This document shows positions 20,357 to 31,700 of a stretch of 64,000 nt of DNA, in pieces. Position numbers and translations under genes: made by a program. This stretch comes from Mesostigma viride (lineage: Eukaryota; Streptophyta; Mesostigmatophyceae; Mesostigmatales; Mesostigmataceae), in the NCBI GenBank assembly GCA_009746045.1, contig RPFO01000880.1, positions 1 through 64,000 on the forward strand. The letters are read 5' to 3'. The notes beneath the pieces were generated by a model. The model was not told the DNA's origin. It saw only the letters and a program-made list of their open reading frames with translations, and did not search any database. Every line of letters begins with the position of its first letter. The first letter of the stretch is position 1.

Positions 20357-22233
20357 ATGGACAAGATTACTTTTGCTTTTATGGCAGTACTTGCCTTTAC
20401 TACCACGAGCGCATCGCCGACACCTGTCCACTGCCGTCGTCTGGGCGAGCAAAGAAGCGTCACCCTTGGCGACGTGGAGATGGCGTTCACACCTGACATC
20501 CTGTTACTCTGGCTTCCTGTGACAAGTCCGCTTCCCGAACAACTGCAAGGCAATGCCCTCGCGCTTGCTCGAGCACACCCCGACAAACGCGTCCTCGTTA
20601 TATGCGGCTCCGCCGACTGCGCGAACAGCATAACCGCCCCGCGCCAAGCCAACCTTAAGACGTGGAAGCTGCGCCTTCGCGACCTCATCCCCCCGGAGAG
20701 CCCCATGCAGCACTGGCTGTCTCACAGCCCGTTCTATAAGCTCATCACCCGTACTACCTTCCCCTCCCACTTCCACGTCGCGGTTCTGCTCTCCGCCCTG
20801 TATGCCTTTGGCGGCACCTACATCGACCTGCGGTACCACTTAGCGCAGGCGCCGCTGCCACAGTGGATGTTCTCCGAGCCCCTGTGGTCGGCCGACTGCC
20901 TCCGCCTGTGCCGCTTCCCCAAGGGTAGCCCCGAGGTGTGGCGCATGATGGCGCACATGGTCACCAGCTACCCGGAATACACGGCCTACGCGCCGCTGCC
21001 CTTGGTATGGGACTGGCGCGTCGTCTGCGAGCTGTCGTCTGCATCAGACATCCCGCATCGCGCGGTTCCCCCTGGCCTCACGTGGCGAGATCTCGCACCG
21101 GGAGACCTTCATCGTATGCACTTTGGCTCCCTGTTTGTCAACAGTGGCGTCAACATTGGCGATGACATTCAGCTGCTGGCGGCCGCCCAATGGCTGCCCT
21201 TTGTGGACGTTTTCTTTGAACGCGAAAAGCTGCACGAGCCGATGGTGGTCAGGGGGCACGATCTGACCCATTGGGTGGACCCGCACGCCAGCACGGCCGA
21301 CAACGTGACCCACGGGGAGGGGGAAAGCCAGCGCATCGGGCAAGCGCGCGGTGATTCCTTGCATCAACGCCGACGTGGCGTGCTTGAGGCACGCGACAGG
21401 AATGTGACGCTGGCGCATGCGCTGCCACCCGTGGTGCCCACGAACCATGTGACGGGTGCCAGCGGCCCAGGCGCGATCACCATCATGAACGGCTGGTGGG
21501 GCCAGCGGCCAGCCTCGTGGCCGCCATCGCCCAGCCTGCGCCCTGTCATGGTGTCGATGCACTTTTCCCCTGATCGCAACGGATTTCTAAGCCAGCAGAC
21601 ATTGCCCTTCCTGCGCCAGCACGCACCGATCGGGACACGGGACTTGGCCACGCTGCGCACCCTGGAGCGGCTGGGGACACCTGGCGAGTTCACAGGGTGC
21701 ATGACGCTCACCCTGCAGAGGATGGGGGGCCGCATCGTGCCTCTGTCGGAGCGCAGCGGGTTGTAATCGTGGACCCCGACCTGGGCGCGCTCTCCTCCCT
21801 CGTCCCGAAACGCGTGATCGCCTCCGCGGTCAACCTCACGCACAAATCCATGTGCCACGTGCTGAAGTTGAAGTTCGACGGTTTGCTGCGGAGCCAGCAC
21901 GCGATGAAGACGCTGCTCCCCACCTACGCGAGGGCGCGGCTGGTGGTCACCTCCCGGCTGCACTGCATGCTGCCGTGCGTGGCGTTGGGGACCCCGCTCG
22001 TCCTCCTGAAAGGCAGAAAACTGCCTACGCTGTATGCGGAGGCCCGGTTTTCCGGCTTGGATCAGCTCGTGCATGTGTTCAAGGAAGGGGATCATGCAAA
22101 GGCGGAGAACTTTTCATGGGATGACCCCCCTGCAAACCCAAAGCCACAATTGGTGGAATATCTCCGGTGCAAACTTATGAATCGCCTTGGTATGGTACCT
22201 GGGTTGTCTGATTGGATTGCGCTCATTTCTTAG
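20357..22233 (+). CDS. Two-domain glycan enzyme: DXD-type glycosyltransferase-like N-half and polysaccharide pyruvyl-transferase-like C-half, with one frameshift
   Basis: First ATG at 20357 gives MDKITFAFMAVLAFTTTSAS, a hydrophobic signal peptide or anchor, implying entry into the secretory pathway. Around residues 130-165, HVAVLLSALYAFGGTYIDLRYH resembles the GG-x-Y-x-D-x-D block of GT32/capsular sugar transferases, but the second Asp of DXD is replaced by Arg. The second half has GAITIMNGWWG, PIGTRDLATLRTLERLGTPG, FTGCMTLTLQR, VVIVDPDLGALSS and ARLVVTSRLHCMLPCVALGT, the signature order of polysaccharide pyruvyl-transferase domains. The frame changes by one base at the G6 run 21724-21729, within the FTGC(M)TLTL segment. 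Conserved sequence continues on both sides, so a sequencing error in the homopolymer is as likely as a real mutation. No intron fits the gap. The last 190 codons end at TAG 22231-22233. Confidence 0.7.
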
Positions 22234-22434
22234 AATGCTGATTTTCTCTACCCTGCAGAGTAATGTGAGGGACATTATGTTGATTCTGAACGTGGACTCT
22301 GCTGTAGCGTGCCGACTAGGGTCGAGCCTAGCGAGCACTTGGAAGTTTTGCAAAAGGCATAATGGATAAAAATATACAAGCGAAAGAGATAGAAATTCAT
22401 CAATGCTACCTGGTGGTTTGAAGTCCATAAAGTA
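22234..22434. other. 3' flank of the glycosyltransferase/pyruvyl-transferase gene
   Basis: A short AT-rich stretch between the stop codon and the next element's TTAA tail. No gene seen. Confidence 0.4.
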
Positions 22435-22560
22435 ATTAATTAATTTTAACGCGTGCTCCCGTTGGGGAGTCACGGAGCATTAACCCCGATGGATGGATGG
22501 ATGGGGACACGCAATCCTACCGGTCTAATCTATCTACATTAGTCTAAGCTCTCTACCCTA
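22435..22560 (-). repeat. LINE family D 3' end, minus orientation
   Basis: A (TTAA)n remnant is followed by GCTCCCGTTGGGGAGTCAC (hairpin complement), (GGAT)n and CCGGTCTAATCTATC, the reverse of the 3' end at 7740-7857. Only the 3' UTR survives. Confidence 0.65.
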
Positions 22561-22664
22561 GCCCCTAGGGGTCCTGTCTAGCGTGCTTCGATCCCGCGTT
22601 TGCAAACGTGCGGGCGCTTCCCCACGGGAGGGGGTTCGTTGAAGTCCATACCTTCTGGCTCTGT

Positions 22665-22850
22665 ATCAAGGAGACAACCAGCGCGGGCCAGAAATCGGGA
22701 GAATCCGGACCATGGTAGCTCGAGCCTGCCGTTATCTTGTCCGCACGTGTTCGAGTCATTCAGGATGATGAATATGAATGGTGATGGAAATGTGTAGCCT
22801 TGTCCATTGAAATTATGGCTGGCTTACGTGTAGAGCGACTAGATGACCTA
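22665..22850 (+). repeat. Dispersed repeat, copy 2 (other copy 3030-3215)
   Basis: Nearly identical to 3030-3215, sharing TATCAAGGAGACAACCAGCG, the central AATCCGGACCATGGTAGCTC and a TGTGTAGCCTTGT end. Coding capacity is absent. Confidence 0.65.
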
Positions 22851-23253
22851 GACGGTGGGGCCGGAAACAGCTTGCTTGACCAGGCGGGCGAGTGTTTTGA
22901 GCCTAACTGGCCGGGGTTGTCTAGTGGTGAGCACCATTGCTGCGATCACTCTCCCACCATTTACGAGGAAATACCCGCAAATGGAAAACCACTGAAAAGG
23001 TCTAGCGAGTCAGTCATTACGTTAGCCATGCCATGATTCCAAACGTCCAAGAACGGCACACGGTGCAAAGGCAAAAAGCCGGAGGACAGCACTTTCAAAT
23101 GTCCGGCGGGAACCCAAAGCCCGCGTGTGCCAGAAAACATCGTGTTGCTGCAGCGACGCGACGATGTGGACAACGAATCCAGTGCCAAGCTCGGAACGGC
23201 CTCTGTATGTGTCAATTGAGTATGCCAACAGCTGATATCTAGAGTTATAGAGA

Positions 23254-23271
23254 TTACATTGGGATATATAT
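23254..23271. repeat. 18-bp target-site duplication, left copy
   Basis: TTACATTGGGATATATAT here matches 32075-32092 exactly. The two copies bracket the complete family A element and fix its ends. Duplication by target-primed reverse transcription is the standard explanation. Confidence 0.85.
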
Positions 23272-23480
23272 TCATTGAGAATGATAGATTACGGAGGTGA
23301 GATAGGCATGCAACATAAGGAAAAACCCGATAACTGGGAGAATAACCCTGAAGAAATTAATAGTAATCTGACACAGACATCCAAGGATCACGCCAGCGGC
23401 ACAAGGTACAACTAACTATACATCACAAAACTACACGCAGCAACAGCGCTGCCGGCCCACCATGCAGGCCTGGAAGGGAT

Positions 23481-26400
23481 CTAGACCGCATGGGTCGCGA
23501 CAAAGTCGGCCCGGGTGCGGCGGAATAACACATCAGCCACGGTGCGAGTGAGGGCGAGTGACAGACGCTGCCGCCAATACGAGGACCACGTGCGGGCCGA
23601 CCACGGGGCGGTCTGACCCTCGAGGTCGAGGCGGTCTTCACGGCGCTGGCAGCACTCGTGGAAAAACTCCGCTGTCTTGGGGCCCATGGCCCCGAACTCC
23701 TCAAGGACAAAGGGGATGACCCGGTGGGGCCCCACATTGCCGTAGGAGGCAAACTTGTCGCGCTCAGCCACAGCGGCAGCAGCGCCGGCATCCACAGCCG
23801 CCCGGAGGATGTGGCGACCGGAAAGCGGCCGAGCCACGGAGACATCGATGAGCAGGTGGCAACCCTGCCCGTCGTAGTCAAGCACGGTAATGTCGGGGCG
23901 GTGGTTGGGTGAGTAGAGGGCGGCCCCATCCGCGTCCTCGCACTTGATGGTGGAGTGGGGAAAGACCGACCGAACCATGGCACACACCACCCGGAGGAGA
24001 GCGGTATGGAGATAGAGGAACCAGTTCTGGTTCTGCTGGCCACCCATGCACGCGATGTAGTGCGTCCCAGTAGTATCCAGAGCAAGCCCGCAGCTGCCGC
24101 AGGACGCACCCGCCGTGATGAGAGGTTGCGGGGCAAAGAGCTGGTGGCGGAGAGCGATGGCGTAAAGGGCCGGAACCAGTGTGAACAAAGGGCTCATGGG
24201 GAGGGCGCGCAGGAATGCGGACCCCACGCTCCCCTCAAGGGAAACGGAGTGAAGCCAAGCCTTCCCCTGATCGTTCAAGCTCGCATGCAGACCCATCCAG
24301 TCGGCACAGTGTAGTATACCCGCGTAGGTCTTTTGTTGTTTTTCATGAACGCAGGCAGGGAAGACACTAGGACTGACGACAGTGGACACGCCGGGCGTGC
24401 CCCGGGGCAGGCGACGGTGGACGGCCTGAGCGGGGCGGACGAGGTCGCAAGCCTGCTGGATCCCGAGGTAAGAATCCTGCACAGCCTGCACAAAGGGGAA
24501 GGGGGATGGGGTGACCAAGTCGGGAATGGCGCTGACGGCGCTGGGGACCAACCGGCGGATCTCCGCCCAGGCCTGAGCAACAGAGCCAAGGAAGGCGGCG
24601 GGGGCGAGGCGGGCGGCGCGGGTGAGCCCACACCCGCCCATGCGGCAGGGGAGGGTGGCCAAGCGCATGGAGTGAGCTGGCAGGCTAGGGCCGGGGAGGA
24701 GCACCTGCAAGGCGGCCTGAATGCGCTCGTCATGGCCTTCCGCGGCAAGCCGCACCAAGTGGGGGGGAGCGCCACGGAGCCAGTGAACCACCCGCGGGTG
24801 GGCGCAAAACCACAGGAGGAGCCCTTTGGTCTGGGGGTCCTTGAGGCGCGCCCAAGTCTCGAGGACATGGGTGCGCTGTTCCACGGTGGCCCGGAGCTCC
24901 TCTTCGACGTAGTCAGGGTCACCCACAGGGACGCCCAGGCACGAGAAACCACGCGCCCGCGCCAATGCCCCCGGGATAGCCGCGGGGAAGCCAGAGCAGT
25001 CCCCCTGGGGCGAAAAGACTGCACACTTGGGGAGGGTGAGCCGAAGGTTGATGGCCGCCATGGCCACTTCAAGGGCAGCCAGGGCGGCAACCACAGCGTC
25101 GGCCGGGCCAAGGGCATGGATATCGTCCATATAGGCGAGGAGCACGACATCCGGGTGCGCAGCGTGGACACCTTGGAGAGCCTTGTGCAGCGGGGCAGAC
25201 AGGTAAAAGGGGCCGAGGGGGTCACCTTGCTGGGTTCCCGTGCGGGAAGCGATGTCGGCGAACGTCCCATCCTCCATGAGGAAGGAGAGTTGAGTGGGTT
25301 CGCCGTAGCAGGCTGCTGTCCACGCAAGAAGGTCAGGGAACGCCTCGCCGACGGCCTCAAAGATGCTAGCCTTGGTGACAGCATTGAACGCATTGTGGCA
25401 ATCCACCTTCAGCGCCACATGGGTCGGATGCGTCTCGAGGTAGGCCTGAACTGTGTGCACGATGATGTCGCTGCCCCCTTTGGTGGCGACGCCAAGCTGG
25501 GCCGCGACGGACTCCTCAGTATCACTCCGGTTGGGGCAGAAGTAGGCGCGAAACTCGGGGGCCTTTTGGCGACAAATGACCTTACTCACCAGCTTGCGTA
25601 GGACCTCGCCGCAAGCAATGGGACGAACGCGGCCAGCAGGCGGGGGGACGTCGTCTTTCAGGAGGGCAATGAGGCGTGCCCCAGCCAGCCAAGGGCGCGC
25701 CGCGGGGGCCAGGGACCCCGCGGCCAAGTCGGCGGCAGCCTCAAAGAGTGCGGTCGCCCCGCCATGGCCCGCCATCACGGAGAGGTGCTCGTAGCGCCAG
25801 CCTGAGGGGCCGGTGGAGGAGGCGTTCGGCAGATCCTTCAGCACAGCCGTGAAGATGTCCAGGTCCAGGACAATAGGCGGGGGCGGGGGGGTGGCCGGGG
25901 CGGGCACCGCAAAGGCCGGTTCGTCGGGGTGAAGGTCGCGCAAAGCCTGCAGGGTCGGGGGAGTGGAGGGAGCCAACGCGGTCAGTTCAAGCTTTTGCAT
26001 GGCCCGGCTCAATTCACCTACCTTCACCAACCGCATGACGTCAGCTTCCACCCGGGCAAAGGAGGCGGCCCCCGACACCCGGGTGGAGGCCGGAGGCTGC
26101 AGCGCCCACAGCCCTTCCCAATCCCCGAGGAGGAACCGCCGGCAGCGAGCGATGACCGCACCCTGTACGCCACGCACGCCCCGCTCCAACGGCGCTAAGA
26201 GGAGCCGGGGGGTGACGAGAAACAGCTTGTGGCCGAGTTCGTCGAGAGGGTGACTATGCATCCGGGCCAGGGAAAGCAGGGCGCAGCGCGTAAACAAGCT
26301 CCGGGCGCGGTGAGGGACGTCCGGGAGCGTCATGCAAGGGTTGCGCGCACAGGCGGCAAAAGGGAGCGTGGCCAGGAATGCCCAGCCTGCCGAGAGGTCC

Positions 26401-28688
26401 CCCGGATCGCTCGTACCCTGCGATGCCGGTGGAGGGGCAGGGGCCGACCGAGGGGCCGCCCCGGACCGGGAGGCCGGTGCGGCCGCCGGGCCGCCGGGCA
26501 GGCCGTTCTGGGGGGTTTGGCGGCGGCACTGCCGCTCATGCTGGTACCGCCCGTGGATCGAAAAAATCCGCTGGCAATGGGCTGCCGGGCAGCGGTAGCA
26601 GTCCATGGCGCGCATGGCGGCCTCCGTGATGTGGGGGTGGGAAGCCCGAATGTGCACCAGCAACGAATTCCGGTTGGGCAGGCGCGCGCCACACGGGTCA
26701 CCAAGGGGACCATCGACTTGGCAATAATGGAAGCCATCTGAGGGGGTGCGCCCACCCGGTTGGGCCGGCCCGGGTCGAGAGGGGGAGGGGTCGGGAGCAC
26801 CCTCAGCCAGAGGAACTACAGCTGCAGCGGAACCCAGGGCGGGGCCGGCCGCCGGGCGGTCAGCAGGGCTCGTGGCAGCCGAGGACAAGACCGGCGCGGG
26901 GACGGCCCCCACGGCCGGGAGGGGGGCGCTGGAGGAGGCAGCCAAGCCGGCGCGCGACCCACGACCACGCACAGGGGAGGCAGGTGTCGGGGCAGGCGCG
27001 TGGGACTGGCGGCGCACGGACACGGGCGAGGGCCCCAGCGGGAGAACGCCAGGAGGCAAGGGGGAAAGGACCGCGGCCCGGCAAAGGGGGCAGGTGGCGG
27101 AGGTCGCGTGCAAGCTCGTGGCGATGCAAGCTTGATGGAAGACGTGGCCGCAAGCAGGGAGGCGGCAGAGACCGTCACCAGGGCGAGGCAGGTCCAAGCA
27201 GATGGGGCAGGAGGGGCCGCTGGCAGTGACATCCACCAAGTGGGCCGGCCCGTAGTGGGCGGGCGCCGCGTCCCACCCCAGCTCCCAGCTCGGCAGTCGG
27301 GCGATCTCATCGGCGGAGAGAAGACGGCGGCGCGGACCAGCAGGGTGCCAGACATGGGGGATGCCCGCAAGCTCGAGCACATCGTGCAAGATGGCGGGCA
27401 CGGCCGCACCCGCGCTCAGCTCAAGAACACGCCCCCCCCCCGCATCGTACAGAACCAGGTCGCCGGCGTGCACGGTGACAGGAGCCCCGAAGTCAACGCG
27501 CAGGCGGGCGGCTTGCGCTGGGGTGACCGCCGTAGTCAAGCGCCCGTGGGCCTGCGCAACAAGGCCGGCCGAGCCGGGCCCGGCAGAGGCAAGAAACGTG
27601 TGCAGCTGAGGGCGATCGAGCAAGGCGTGGTCGGTGGCCCCCCCAGCGAGATATGTCGCACGGGCGGCCTGCTGGGCCTGCACGGCAAGCCCTGTAGCAA
27701 AGAGCACCACCGCCTGCGCCACTTGAGCGTCCAGATTCAGGAGCCATTCTTGGCGCACCGCGGGCAGGTGCCAAGGCAGGCGGCCGCCGGCATGGTAGTC
27801 CTCGAGGACAAACCCCCAAAGCGTGGAGGCAAGGACAGGGGGGGAGGCTGCCTGCAGCATGTGCCGGACACGAACCACAAGGGCACTAAATTCAGGGGGC
27901 CGTGGGAGCGTAGGAAACGCCGCGTGCAAGCCGACAGCGTCCAACAGCAAGGGGCAATACAGCCAAGAGAACGTGGCGTGCCGGAGCGCGCTGACGCCCG
28001 CAATGTTGGTGGGGGGCCAAACGGAGAAGTCGTGGGACCCAAGCGCGGCCGACCAGGGGCCCACCACAGGAGTCGCCGCAGGGTGTCCCACAGCCTCAGG
28101 GAGGAGAGCCGCCAGGGACCCCTCAAGCACAGGAGGACGCAGGTCAGTGGCCACCGCCGTGCTGGCCGGAGGTGGATCCCCAGAGCTAGGCGGGGCAGGG
28201 CCAGGGGACCCCGCGGAGGGGCCGGACGTGACGGCGCGGGGAGAGCGGGAGCACGGTGTGGAACCCTCCACGAGGTCCGCAAGGCCCAGGAGAGGGTCCA
28301 GCGAGGGGCTGCGGGAGGGGGCGCGGGCCGAATGGGATCCCGGGGTCGACACGGCCGCGCGTCGGGAGCCTAGGGACGGCCGAGGCGGGGCCACGCAATG
28401 AGGGCACGCCCAAGGACCCGGGGGAGGCAGCCGGAAGAGGGGCGGGACCAAGCAGCGCGTGTGCCAGCCGCATTGGCACGAATCACACACAAGGAGACGG
28501 GGGGCATCCTCACCACTGTGGCAGACCTCGCACACAAGCGAGAGTGGCACAGGGGCGCCACGACCGCCGTCGTCCAGGTCGCCCATCTCCTGCAGGTGCG
28601 CCGCGATGCGTAAGGACCGACGCGGCGCAGGGGCGCCACTAGGCAGCGCATCCCGCGCCCGGGAGGTGCGGCGTCGTGAAGGAGGCAT
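23481..28688 (-). CDS. Family A polyprotein: PHD finger, RING finger, C2H2 fingers, reverse transcriptase, RLE endonuclease (1,735 aa)
   Basis: ATG at 28688. Residues 53-98 form a PHD finger, C4-H-C3 spacing (CEVC ... CDSC ... WHTRC ... CPHC). Residues from 494 form a RING finger (CPIC ... CGHVFH ... CPLC), RING-H2 type. Near 652-722 are two C2H2-type fingers (FHYCQVDG ... HIRASHP; CYRCPAAHCQRIFSIHGRYQ), the position of DNA-binding fingers in R2/NeSL proteins. The RT covers about 960-1250: VRPIACGEVLRKLVSKVI, HVALKVDCHNAFNAV (motif A), RTGTQQGDPLGPFYLS (motif B) and the catalytic YMDD at 1186-1189. The C-terminus has CGSCGLALDTTGTHYIACM and the endonuclease core HRPDITVLDYDGQG ... LLIDVSV (RPD from 1597). 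PHD fingers read histone H3 tails and RING-H2 fingers are usually E3 ubiquitin ligases. A role in chromatin targeting is inference. No disabling change seen. Confidence 0.88.
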   Translation of the reverse strand: MPPSRRRTSRARDALPSGAPAPRRSLRIAAHLQEMGDLDDGGRGAPVPLSLVCEVCHSGEDAPRLLVCDSCQCGWHTRCLVPPLFRLPPPGPWACPHCVAPPRPSLGSRRAAVSTPGSHSARAPSRSPSLDPLLGLADLVEGSTPCSRSPRAVTSGPSAGSPGPAPPSSGDPPPASTAVATDLRPPVLEGSLAALLPEAVGHPAATPVVGPWSAALGSHDFSVWPPTNIAGVSALRHATFSWLYCPLLLDAVGLHAAFPTLPRPPEFSALVVRVRHMLQAASPPVLASTLWGFVLEDYHAGGRLPWHLPAVRQEWLLNLDAQVAQAVVLFATGLAVQAQQAARATYLAGGATDHALLDRPQLHTFLASAGPGSAGLVAQAHGRLTTAVTPAQAARLRVDFGAPVTVHAGDLVLYDAGGGRVLELSAGAAVPAILHDVLELAGIPHVWHPAGPRRRLLSADEIARLPSWELGWDAAPAHYGPAHLVDVTASGPSCPICLDLPRPGDGLCRLPACGHVFHQACIATSLHATSATCPLCRAAVLSPLPPGVLPLGPSPVSVRRQSHAPAPTPASPVRGRGSRAGLAASSSAPLPAVGAVPAPVLSSAATSPADRPAAGPALGSAAAVVPLAEGAPDPSPSRPGPAQPGGRTPSDGFHYCQVDGPLGDPCGARLPNRNSLLVHIRASHPHITEAAMRAMDCYRCPAAHCQRIFSIHGRYQHERQCRRQTPQNGLPGGPAAAPASRSGAAPRSAPAPPPASQGTSDPGDLSAGWAFLATLPFAACARNPCMTLPDVPHRARSLFTRCALLSLARMHSHPLDELGHKLFLVTPRLLLAPLERGVRGVQGAVIARCRRFLLGDWEGLWALQPPASTRVSGAASFARVEADVMRLVKVGELSRAMQKLELTALAPSTPPTLQALRDLHPDEPAFAVPAPATPPPPPIVLDLDIFTAVLKDLPNASSTGPSGWRYEHLSVMAGHGGATALFEAAADLAAGSLAPAARPWLAGARLIALLKDDVPPPAGRVRPIACGEVLRKLVSKVICRQKAPEFRAYFCPNRSDTEESVAAQLGVATKGGSDIIVHTVQAYLETHPTHVALKVDCHNAFNAVTKASIFEAVGEAFPDLLAWTAACYGEPTQLSFLMEDGTFADIASRTGTQQGDPLGPFYLSAPLHKALQGVHAAHPDVVLLAYMDDIHALGPADAVVAALAALEVAMAAINLRLTLPKCAVFSPQGDCSGFPAAIPGALARARGFSCLGVPVGDPDYVEEELRATVEQRTHVLETWARLKDPQTKGLLLWFCAHPRVVHWLRGAPPHLVRLAAEGHDERIQAALQVLLPGPSLPAHSMRLATLPCRMGGCGLTRAARLAPAAFLGSVAQAWAEIRRLVPSAVSAIPDLVTPSPFPFVQAVQDSYLGIQQACDLVRPAQAVHRRLPRGTPGVSTVVSPSVFPACVHEKQQKTYAGILHCADWMGLHASLNDQGKAWLHSVSLEGSVGSAFLRALPMSPLFTLVPALYAIALRHQLFAPQPLITAGASCGSCGLALDTTGTHYIACMGGQQNQNWFLYLHTALLRVVCAMVRSVFPHSTIKCEDADGAALYSPNHRPDITVLDYDGQGCHLLIDVSVARPLSGRHILRAAVDAGAAAAVAERDKFASYGNVGPHRVIPFVLEEFGAMGPKTAEFFHECCQRREDRLDLEGQTAPWSARTWSSYWRQRLSLALTRTVADVLFRRTRADFVATHAV

Positions 28689-28784
28689 GGGGGAGGTGCG
28701 TAAAACAACGGAACCGGAAGCGCGGGGGGAGAGCGAGATGCGGACGCGGGGGGTTTGGGGGGCGGCAGCCCCCCAACGCGGGGC
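28689..28784 (-). promoter_or_regulatory. Unique leader between the 5' monomers and the family A start codon
   Basis: 96 bp separate the first ATG from the most proximal monomer. It carries G-rich runs on the plus strand and no upstream start codon that I can assign. By position it is the 5' UTR proper. Confidence 0.5.
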
Positions 28785-31700
28785 GGCCGCGGTGCCGCAC
28801 CTCGGCGCAGGTTTTTTCAGCTGTGCATGGAGAAAAAAACGTGTCTCAATCCAGGAACCCCCGTCGGTTCATCATGTCAGCCTAGAAAACTGGAGCGGTG
28901 GAGCCACAACTAACGGGAAAGCCGCATTCAAATTCGCCTAGCCCACGGGTCACAATTGGCCGACAGGTAGATGCAGCCAGCCCCGGGCGTGTCGCAGACA
29001 GTAATCACTACCGTAGGCCGCGGTGCCGCACCTCGGCGCAGGTTTTTTCAGCTGTGCATGGAGAAAAAAACGTGTCTCAATCCAGGAACCCCCGTCGGTT
29101 CATCATGTCAGCCTAGAAAACTGGAGCGGTGGAGCCACAACTAACGGGAAAGCCGCATTCAAATTCGCCTAGCCCACGGGTCACAATTGGCCGACAGGTA
29201 GATGCAGCCAGCCCCGGGCGTGTCGCAGACAGTAATCACTACGTAGGCCGCGGTGCCGCACCTCGGCGCAGGTTTTTTCAGCTGTGCATGGAGAAAAAAA
29301 CGTGTCTCAATCCAGGAACCCCCGTCGGTTCATCATGTCAGCCTAGAAAACTGGAGCGGTGGAGCCACAACTAACGGGAAAGCCGCATTCAAATTCGCCT
29401 AGCCCACGGGTCACAATTGGCCGACAGGTAGATGCAGCCAGCCCCGGGCGTGTCGCAGACAGTAATCACTACCGTAGGCCGCGGTGCCGCACCTCGGCGC
29501 AGGTTTTTTCAGCTGTGCATGGAGAAAAAAACGTGTCTCAATCCAGGAACCCCCGTCGGTTCATCATGTCAGCCTAGAAAACTGGAGCGGTGGAGCCACA
29601 ACTAACGGGAAAGCCGCATTCAAATTCGCCTAGCCCACGGGTCACAATTGGCCGACAGGTAGATGCAGCCAGCCCCGGGCGTGTCGCAGACAGTAATCAC
29701 TACCGTAGGCCGCGGTGCCGCACCTCGGCGCAGGTTTTTTCAGCTGTGCATGGAGAAAAAAACGTGTCTCAATCCAGGAACCCCCGTCGGTTCATCATGT
29801 CAGCCTAGAAAACTGGAGCGGTGGAGCCACAACTAACGGGAAAGCCGCATTCAAATTCGCCTAGCCCACGGGTCACAATTGGCCGACAGGTAGATGCAGC
29901 CAGCCCCGGGCGTGTCGCAGACAGTAATCACTACCGTAGGCCGCGGTGCCGCACCTCGGCGCAGGTTTTTTCAGCTGTGCATGGAGAAAAAAACGTGTCT
30001 CAATCCAGGAACCCCCGTCGGTTCATCATGTCAGCCTAGAAAACTGGAGCGGTGGAGCCACAACTAACGGGAAAGCCGCATTCAAATTCGCCTAGCCCAC
30101 GGGTCACAATTGGCCGACAGGTAGATGCAGCCAGCCCCGGGCGTGTCGCAGACAGTAATCACTACCGTAGGCCGCGGTGCCGCACCTCGGCGCAGGTTTT
30201 TTCAGCTGTGCATGGAGAAAAAAACGTGTCTCAATCCAGGAACCCCCGTCGGTTCATCATGTCAGCCTAGAAAACTGGAGCGGTGGAGCCACAACTAACG
30301 GGAAAGCCGCATTCAAATTCGCCTAGCCCACGGGTCACAATTGGCCGACAGGTAGATGCAGCCAGCCCCGGGCGTGTCGCAGACAGTAATCACTACCGTA
30401 GGCCGCGGTGCCGCACCTCGGCGCAGGTTTTTTCAGCTGTGCATGGAGAAAAAAACGTGTCTCAATCCAGGAACCCCCGTCGGTTCATCATGTCAGCCTA
30501 GAAAACTGGAGCGGTGGAGCCACAACTAACGGGAAAGCCGCATTCAAATTCGCCTAGCCCACGGGTCACAATTGGCCGACAGGTAGATGCAGCCAGCCCC
30601 GGGCGTGTCGCAGACAGTAATCACTACCGTAGGCCGCGGTGCCGCACCTCGGCGCAGGTTTTTTCAGCTGTGCATGGAGAAAAAAACGTGTCTCAATCCA
30701 GGAACCCCCGTCGGTTCATCATGTCAGCCTAGAAAACTGGAGCGGTGGAGCCACAACTAACGGGAAAGCCGCATTCAAATTCGCCTAGCCCACGGGTCAC
30801 AATTGGCCGACAGGTAGATGCAGCCAGCCCCGGGCGTGTCGCAGACAGTAATCACTACCGTAGGCCGCGGTGCCGCACCTCGGCGCAGGTTTTTTCAGCT
30901 GTGCATGGAGAAAAAAACGTGTCTCAATCCAGGAACCCCCGTCGGTTCATCATGTCAGCCTAGAAAACTGGAGCGGTGGAGCCACAACTAACGGGAAAGC
31001 CGCATTCAAATTCGCCTAGCCCACGGGTCACAATTGGCCGACAGGTAGATGCAGCCAGCCCCGGGCGTGTCGCAGACAGTAATCACTACCGTAGGCCGCG
31101 GTGCCGCACCTCGGCGCAGGTTTTTTCAGCTGTGCATGGAGAAAAAAACGTGTCTCAATCCAGGAACCCCCGTCGGTTCATCATGTCAGCCTAGAAAACT
31201 GGAGCGGTGGAGCCACAACTAACGGGAAAGCCGCATTCAAATTCGCCTAGCCCACGGGTCACAATTGGCCGACAGGTAGATGCAGCCAGCCCCGGGCGTG
31301 TCGCAGACAGTAATCACTACCGTAGGCCGCGGTGCCGCACCTCGGCGCAGGTTTTTTCAGCTGTGCATGGAGAAAAAAACGTGTCTCAATCCAGGAACCC
31401 CCGTCGGTTCATCATGTCAGCCTAGAAAACTGGAGCGGTGGAGCCACAACTAACGGGAAAGCCGCATTCAAATTCGCCTAGCCCACGGGTCACAATTGGC
31501 CGACAGGTAGATGCAGCCAGCCCCGGGCGTGTCGCAGACAGTAATCACTACCGTAGGCCGCGGTGCCGCACCTCGGCGCAGGTTTTTTCAGCTGTGCATG
31601 GAGAAAAAAACGTGTCTCAATCCAGGAACCCCCGTCGGTTCATCATGTCAGCCTAGAAAACTGGAGCGGTGGAGCCACAACTAACGGGAAAGCCGCATTC

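Noticed and set aside
24333-28373. Long plus-strand frames (422 and 537 codons) opposite the family A ORF
   Set aside because: Antisense shadows of a GC-rich ORF. The same shadow reappears opposite copy 2. The minus-strand ORF has complete RT and endonuclease motifs.
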